Positions 60,721 to 64,000 of a stretch of 64,000 nucleotides of DNA are shown in pieces. Origin of the DNA: Myrmaecium sp. VS I D KN 1 (taxonomy: Eukaryota > Ascomycota > Dothideomycetes > Valsariales > Valsariaceae); contig JADQAV010000023.1 in NCBI GenBank assembly GCA_019775845.1, positions 1 through 64,000 of the forward strand. Reading direction: 5' to 3'. The position numbers were made by a program, and so were the translations under genes. A model generated the notes under the pieces. It saw only the letters and a program-made list of their open reading frames with translations. It did no database searches and was not told the DNA's origin. The stretch's first letter is position 1. Each line of letters begins with the position of its first letter.

Positions 60721-61576
60721 TCAAAGCACAAGGAGCAGGACCAAGAGCAGTATGAGCACGAAGATCAGCACCGCTATACAGCAGCTGGACCATCGGTCTG
60801 CAGGCGACGCGTCAGTTCACGGCCAACGATGCAACATGAAGAGAAACCGGGAAACTCACCCTCATTTTGTCGAATGACCCAGCCCACCTTCTTGATCCCC
60901 GTCTGGATCTTGCCGCCAACTCGATCTGCGACGTTGTCGACCTCCTCCAGGATATGCGCTTGCTCCTCCAGTTCCCGGCCCATATCATCCGCCTGCTGTC
61001 GCAAGTTGCCCACCGTCCGGAAGACGCCATCCAGCGCCTCGTCCTGCTCATGCAAGATCTCCATCTGCCGCTCCTGCTCAAACGCCGCATAGTCATCATC
61101 CTCACCAAACGAATCCGGATCCGGCAACGCATCCTCGCTGCCCGGCGCGCCCTTGCCCTGGTGCTGCTGCACCTCCGCGACCGTCTTCAGCAGCTCCGTC
61201 CGCATGTCCTCGACCTCCTGGCCCACGTCGGCGACCAGCTGGCGCCGCCGCTCCACCTCGTCCAGCTCTAGCCCGTACCGGTACGGGTCGTGCTCGACCG
61301 CCTTCACGCTCTCGACCAGGTCCTGCAGGTCGGCGGAGAGGTCTTGCAGCGTGTCCTCGAGCTCCTGTCGCGCCTCGACGAGCTCGGGCGAGCGCGCGGA
61401 CGAGGCGCTCGAGCGGATTCGGATGTAGCTGTCGAGCTGGGGGCGGCAGGTCGAGAGGAGGGCGAGGACGTCCCTGGGTACGGAGAAGAGGGTCAGTTCG
61501 GATGCGAATTGGCTGGGGGATCGCGGGCCGGGGAGACAAACTCTTGTACTTGGAGGAAGGGATCTTCGTTGGCCAT
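60721..61576 (-). CDS. tlg1: Tlg1/syntaxin-6-type Qc-SNARE
   Basis: The 241-residue tail-anchored protein resembles Tlg1 (syntaxin 6/10 group), a SNARE for fusion at the trans-Golgi and early endosome. It starts MANEDPFLQVQEDVLALLST, the family opening. An N-terminal helical (Habc-like) region follows. The SNARE motif runs from about EQERQMEILHEQDEALDGVF to GIKKVGWVIRQNE; LEEQAHILEEVDN supplies the central Gln of a Qc-SNARE. The last exon codes a 20-odd residue membrane span (CCIAVLIFVLILLLVLLLVL) right at the C-terminus. Exons are 61542-61576, 60860-61473 and 60721-60797, 242 codons including the stop, with phases 2 and 1 that both restore frame. The 35-nt first exon was placed by donor GTTTGT and by the expected QxDVL junction. 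It is divergent from the methyltransferase gene across 403 bp. Confidence 0.9.
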
Positions 61577-61979
61577 TTTGGTCTCAGATCGTACAAGATC
61601 TTCTGGACAAACGCTAAGAACGCAAGATGTGCTGCAGGCAAACGGGAGCGGTGGACACGCTGTGGATATCTTCGGAGGGCAGAGGCTGGGGTACGTAGCA
61701 CCAAGAGCTCAGGTACTGAGATTCCGGGGGGCAGCTTGACGTTTCGGCGATTTGCCCGCACAATCTCCGCGTCACGTGGCTGTCATTTTTCCAGGGTCCG
61801 TCAGGAACGGTTAAAAACGATCGAGAAAAATGTATGTTACCGTTATTACATACCCATGATAATATTTTGACAGAGGAGGAGCTGTTGATTCTGGATTTTC
61901 TTTGACCGGGGGACCCTATATTGACTCTGAAATCTTTGTGACAACTCCCTGGGAGTGACTTGGGAGGTTTGCGAAAGAA
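61577..61979. promoter_or_regulatory. Divergent promoter between TLG1 and the METTL25-like gene
   Basis: A 403-bp head-to-head spacer. No gene or clear factor site is seen. Confidence 0.45.
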
Positions 61980-64000
61980 ATGGGTCCGGATCAGGCACTT
62001 CCACTTCCGGAAGGATTTCGAGAACGAGGTGTCGAGGCATACATAGATTCTCTCCTGGACTTCGGGACCCGGTCATGGCTCCTCCAGACGCTCTGCGGCG
62101 GCGTCCACATCTTGGATTTCTTCACCCGGGACCCGGACCTCTATTCCCTAATCATCCCGGCGGAATGGCGAGCTTGGTTCAAGAGCAGGGATATCATGGA
62201 TATCTTGGACCTCTTTATGAGGGAAGACCTCCAGCAGTTAGAGGAGCATCCGGAAGAGTCAGGGGAATGGCGGGGTGGGCCTGCGCCGCCGCCGTCGTTG
62301 GTGAAGTACCTGTGGGATGTGAGACGGCATCTTCTCGATCGGGACTTCCCTCCAAAACGGTCGGGACTGGAAGTGCCCAAGGAACCCACGATGTCACGCC
62401 AGATTTCTCTAGGAATGAAGGTCAAGAAGATTCATGAGGTGGACAATTTCGCCCGCTATGTCGACCGTCTGACTGCCGATATCGCGGCTACGAAGAAGAC
62501 GGAGATCACCCATATAGCGGACTTCGGATCGGGCCAAAACTACCTGGGACGTGCTCTTGCCTGTAAGCCATACAACAAGCATATCGTTGCTGTGGAAAGC
62601 AAACATCATAATATCGAAGGTGCCATGAGCATGGATATCATGGCCAAACTGGTGGAGAAGCCCATCGTTATGCGGAACAAGAAGGAGTTCCGCAAGGCTG
62701 CGAGAGCTGCAAAGGCTGCTAAGAAGGCGGGATGTGGACCCAACGGATGTCCACCTGTCGAGTCGACAGAATCAGATGATGACACGCCTTCAGAGGAAAG
62801 GTCACAAGAGACAGTGCCGACAATCGACGACAAGGCTATCGCTACTAAAGGTGAACAGCTTAAAGTAATCTTACACGAACTCAACATCCCCGCCGACCAG
62901 AAGATCGCGCACCTTCACACCTTCAGCGACGGTCAAGGTAGCATCCAATACATCGAGCACCGCATCGAAGACGGCAACCTCGCTCCCGTCATCGAGCAAA
63001 TCGTCAACACGCCCTCCTCCACCACATCCACCACCACTCTCGCCAGCACCACCGCTCCAACCTCCAACAACTCCACCGCCACCCCGGAAACACTCGACCT
63101 TACCGTCGCTCCTGTAACCAAGGACCCCAATTTGATGGTCATCTCCCTGCACTCCTGCGGCAACCTTCTCCACCACGGCCTCCGCAGCATCACGCTCAAC
63201 CCCGCCGTCAGCGCTGTCGCCATGATCGGCTGCTGCTACAACCTTATGGGCGAGCGGCTCGGTCCTCCCAGCTACAAACTGCCCTCCCTCCGTCCCCACC
63301 ACCCACGACTCGAAACCACCTCCTCGTACGACCCGCACGGCTTCCCCATGAGCGACCGACTGGCGACATACATCCCTCGTTCAGCCCCCACGCACCACAC
63401 CGACGACGCAGACCATCCGGACGACGCCCCCGACGACGCGGGCGTGCGCTGGAACATCACCGCGCGCATGATGGCGGTGCAAGCGCCGCAGAACTGGGGG
63501 CGGGAGGAGAGCGATGCCTTCTTCACCCGGCACTTCTACCGGGCGCTGCTGCAGCGGGTCTTCCTCGACTGCGGGGTGGTGGAGCGGCCGAAGGTGGGCA
63601 AGGAGGGCACGCTGCTGTGGGGTGCGGGTCGGAGTCCCGCGGGCACGGGTAGCCCGACCGCGGGGGAGGGCGGCACGGAGCCGATCATCGTGGGCAATTT
63701 AAGGAAGGGGGCGTATCGGGATTTTGTGACGTATGTGCGGAGTGCGTTGGCGAAGGTGGAGGGGAATGGGGGGGAGAGGGGGAGGTGGATTAGGGAGGTG
63801 GTGGGGGGGTTGAGCGATGAGGAGATTAGGGCGTATGAGGAGCGGTTTGGGGAGAGGAAGAAGGATTTGAGTGTGGTGTGGAGTTTGATGGCGTATAGTG
63901 CGGGCGTGGTGGAGGCGATGATTGTGGTGGATCGGTGGAGTTGGCTGAAGGAGCAGCCGGAGGTGGGAGAGGCGTGGGTGGAGGCCGTGTTTGATTATCG
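61980..64000 (+). CDS. METTL25/RRNAD1-like methyltransferase (3' end beyond the right edge)
   Basis: The frame is open from the ATG at 61980 to the window end (673 codons seen), without an intron. Features typical of the METTL25/RRNAD1 group: an N-terminal segment ending in TLCGGVHILDFFTRDPDLYS, the S-adenosylmethionine-binding motif ADFGSGQNYLGRALA (Asp at residue 181), SLHSCGNLLHHGLRSITLNP and GCCYNLMGERLGP near residue 417. A Lys/Ala-rich and Ser/Thr-rich insert (about residues 220-375) separates the two halves of the domain. The substrate of this family in fungi is not established to my knowledge. The truncation at the 3' end is only the window edge. The start agrees with the typical short leader before the first conserved segment. 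Confidence 0.88.
   Translation, partial: MGPDQALPLPEGFRERGVEAYIDSLLDFGTRSWLLQTLCGGVHILDFFTRDPDLYSLIIPAEWRAWFKSRDIMDILDLFMREDLQQLEEHPEESGEWRGGPAPPPSLVKYLWDVRRHLLDRDFPPKRSGLEVPKEPTMSRQISLGMKVKKIHEVDNFARYVDRLTADIAATKKTEITHIADFGSGQNYLGRALACKPYNKHIVAVESKHHNIEGAMSMDIMAKLVEKPIVMRNKKEFRKAARAAKAAKKAGCGPNGCPPVESTESDDDTPSEERSQETVPTIDDKAIATKGEQLKVILHELNIPADQKIAHLHTFSDGQGSIQYIEHRIEDGNLAPVIEQIVNTPSSTTSTTTLASTTAPTSNNSTATPETLDLTVAPVTKDPNLMVISLHSCGNLLHHGLRSITLNPAVSAVAMIGCCYNLMGERLGPPSYKLPSLRPHHPRLETTSSYDPHGFPMSDRLATYIPRSAPTHHTDDADHPDDAPDDAGVRWNITARMMAVQAPQNWGREESDAFFTRHFYRALLQRVFLDCGVVERPKVGKEGTLLWGAGRSPAGTGSPTAGEGGTEPIIVGNLRKGAYRDFVTYVRSALAKVEGNGGERGRWIREVVGGLSDEEIRAYEERFGERKKDLSVVWSLMAYSAGVVEAMIVVDRWSWLKEQPEVGEAWVEAVFDY

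Overview
The window looks like a gene-rich stretch of nuclear chromosome from a filamentous ascomycete (Pezizomycotina). Short spliceosomal introns (mostly 49-120 bp, GT...AG, often with a CTAAC/CTAAT-like branch site) interrupt most genes. The recognisable proteins are fungal: an AspC/Cdc12 septin, Rtt109, Tom13/Mim1, a DUF3405 protein, a KDM5/KdmB demethylase and a fungal lanosterol synthase. Class or genus cannot be fixed from the sequence alone. No rRNA or tRNA gene, CRISPR array, virus-like element, transposon or secondary-metabolite cluster was recognised.

Layout. 1-24 kb is a dense housekeeping block: WDR83/MORG1 WD40 protein (left edge, partial), Cdc12 septin, PWP2 (SSU processome), RTT109 (H3 acetyltransferase), mitoribosomal mL57, a Golgi-type DUF3405 protein, the Cdc48 cofactor Shp1/p47, Mim1/Tom13, Oxa1, thymidylate kinase and SLX1 nuclease. 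24-31 kb holds a large KDM5 histone demethylase with six exons. 32-33 kb is an SDR polyol/sugar reductase with highly biased codon use. 35-39 kb is a 1324-residue single-pass, mostly disordered orphan protein with four SLYD-x-x-GF motifs. 39.4-46.2 kb and 47.5-50.5 kb are gene-poor and flank a disordered 416-residue orphan (46.2-47.5 kb). 50.5-53 kb encodes lanosterol synthase (ERG7). 55-59 kb encodes a 1246-residue orphan with an N-terminal multi-pass membrane module, followed at once by a degenerate ~60-bp tandem array and then a 28-bp array. 60.7 kb to the right edge holds a Tlg1/syntaxin-6-type SNARE and a METTL25-like methyltransferase (partial).

Six neighbours are head-to-head pairs that could share a promoter: septin/PWP2, RTT109/mL57, SHP1/MIM1, SLX1/KDM5, SDR/orphan and TLG1/METTL25. 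Mitochondrial biogenesis (mL57, Mim1, Oxa1), genome maintenance and chromatin (Rtt109, thymidylate kinase, Slx1, KDM5) and the secretory system (DUF3405, Tlg1) recur, but nothing suggests an operon-like cluster. The parts most worth a second look are 55-60 kb (membrane orphan plus two arrays) and the two other disordered orphans. Exon boundaries were set by eye from splice consensus, reading phase and family resemblance; where a gene's exon sum was checked it keeps frame from start to stop.
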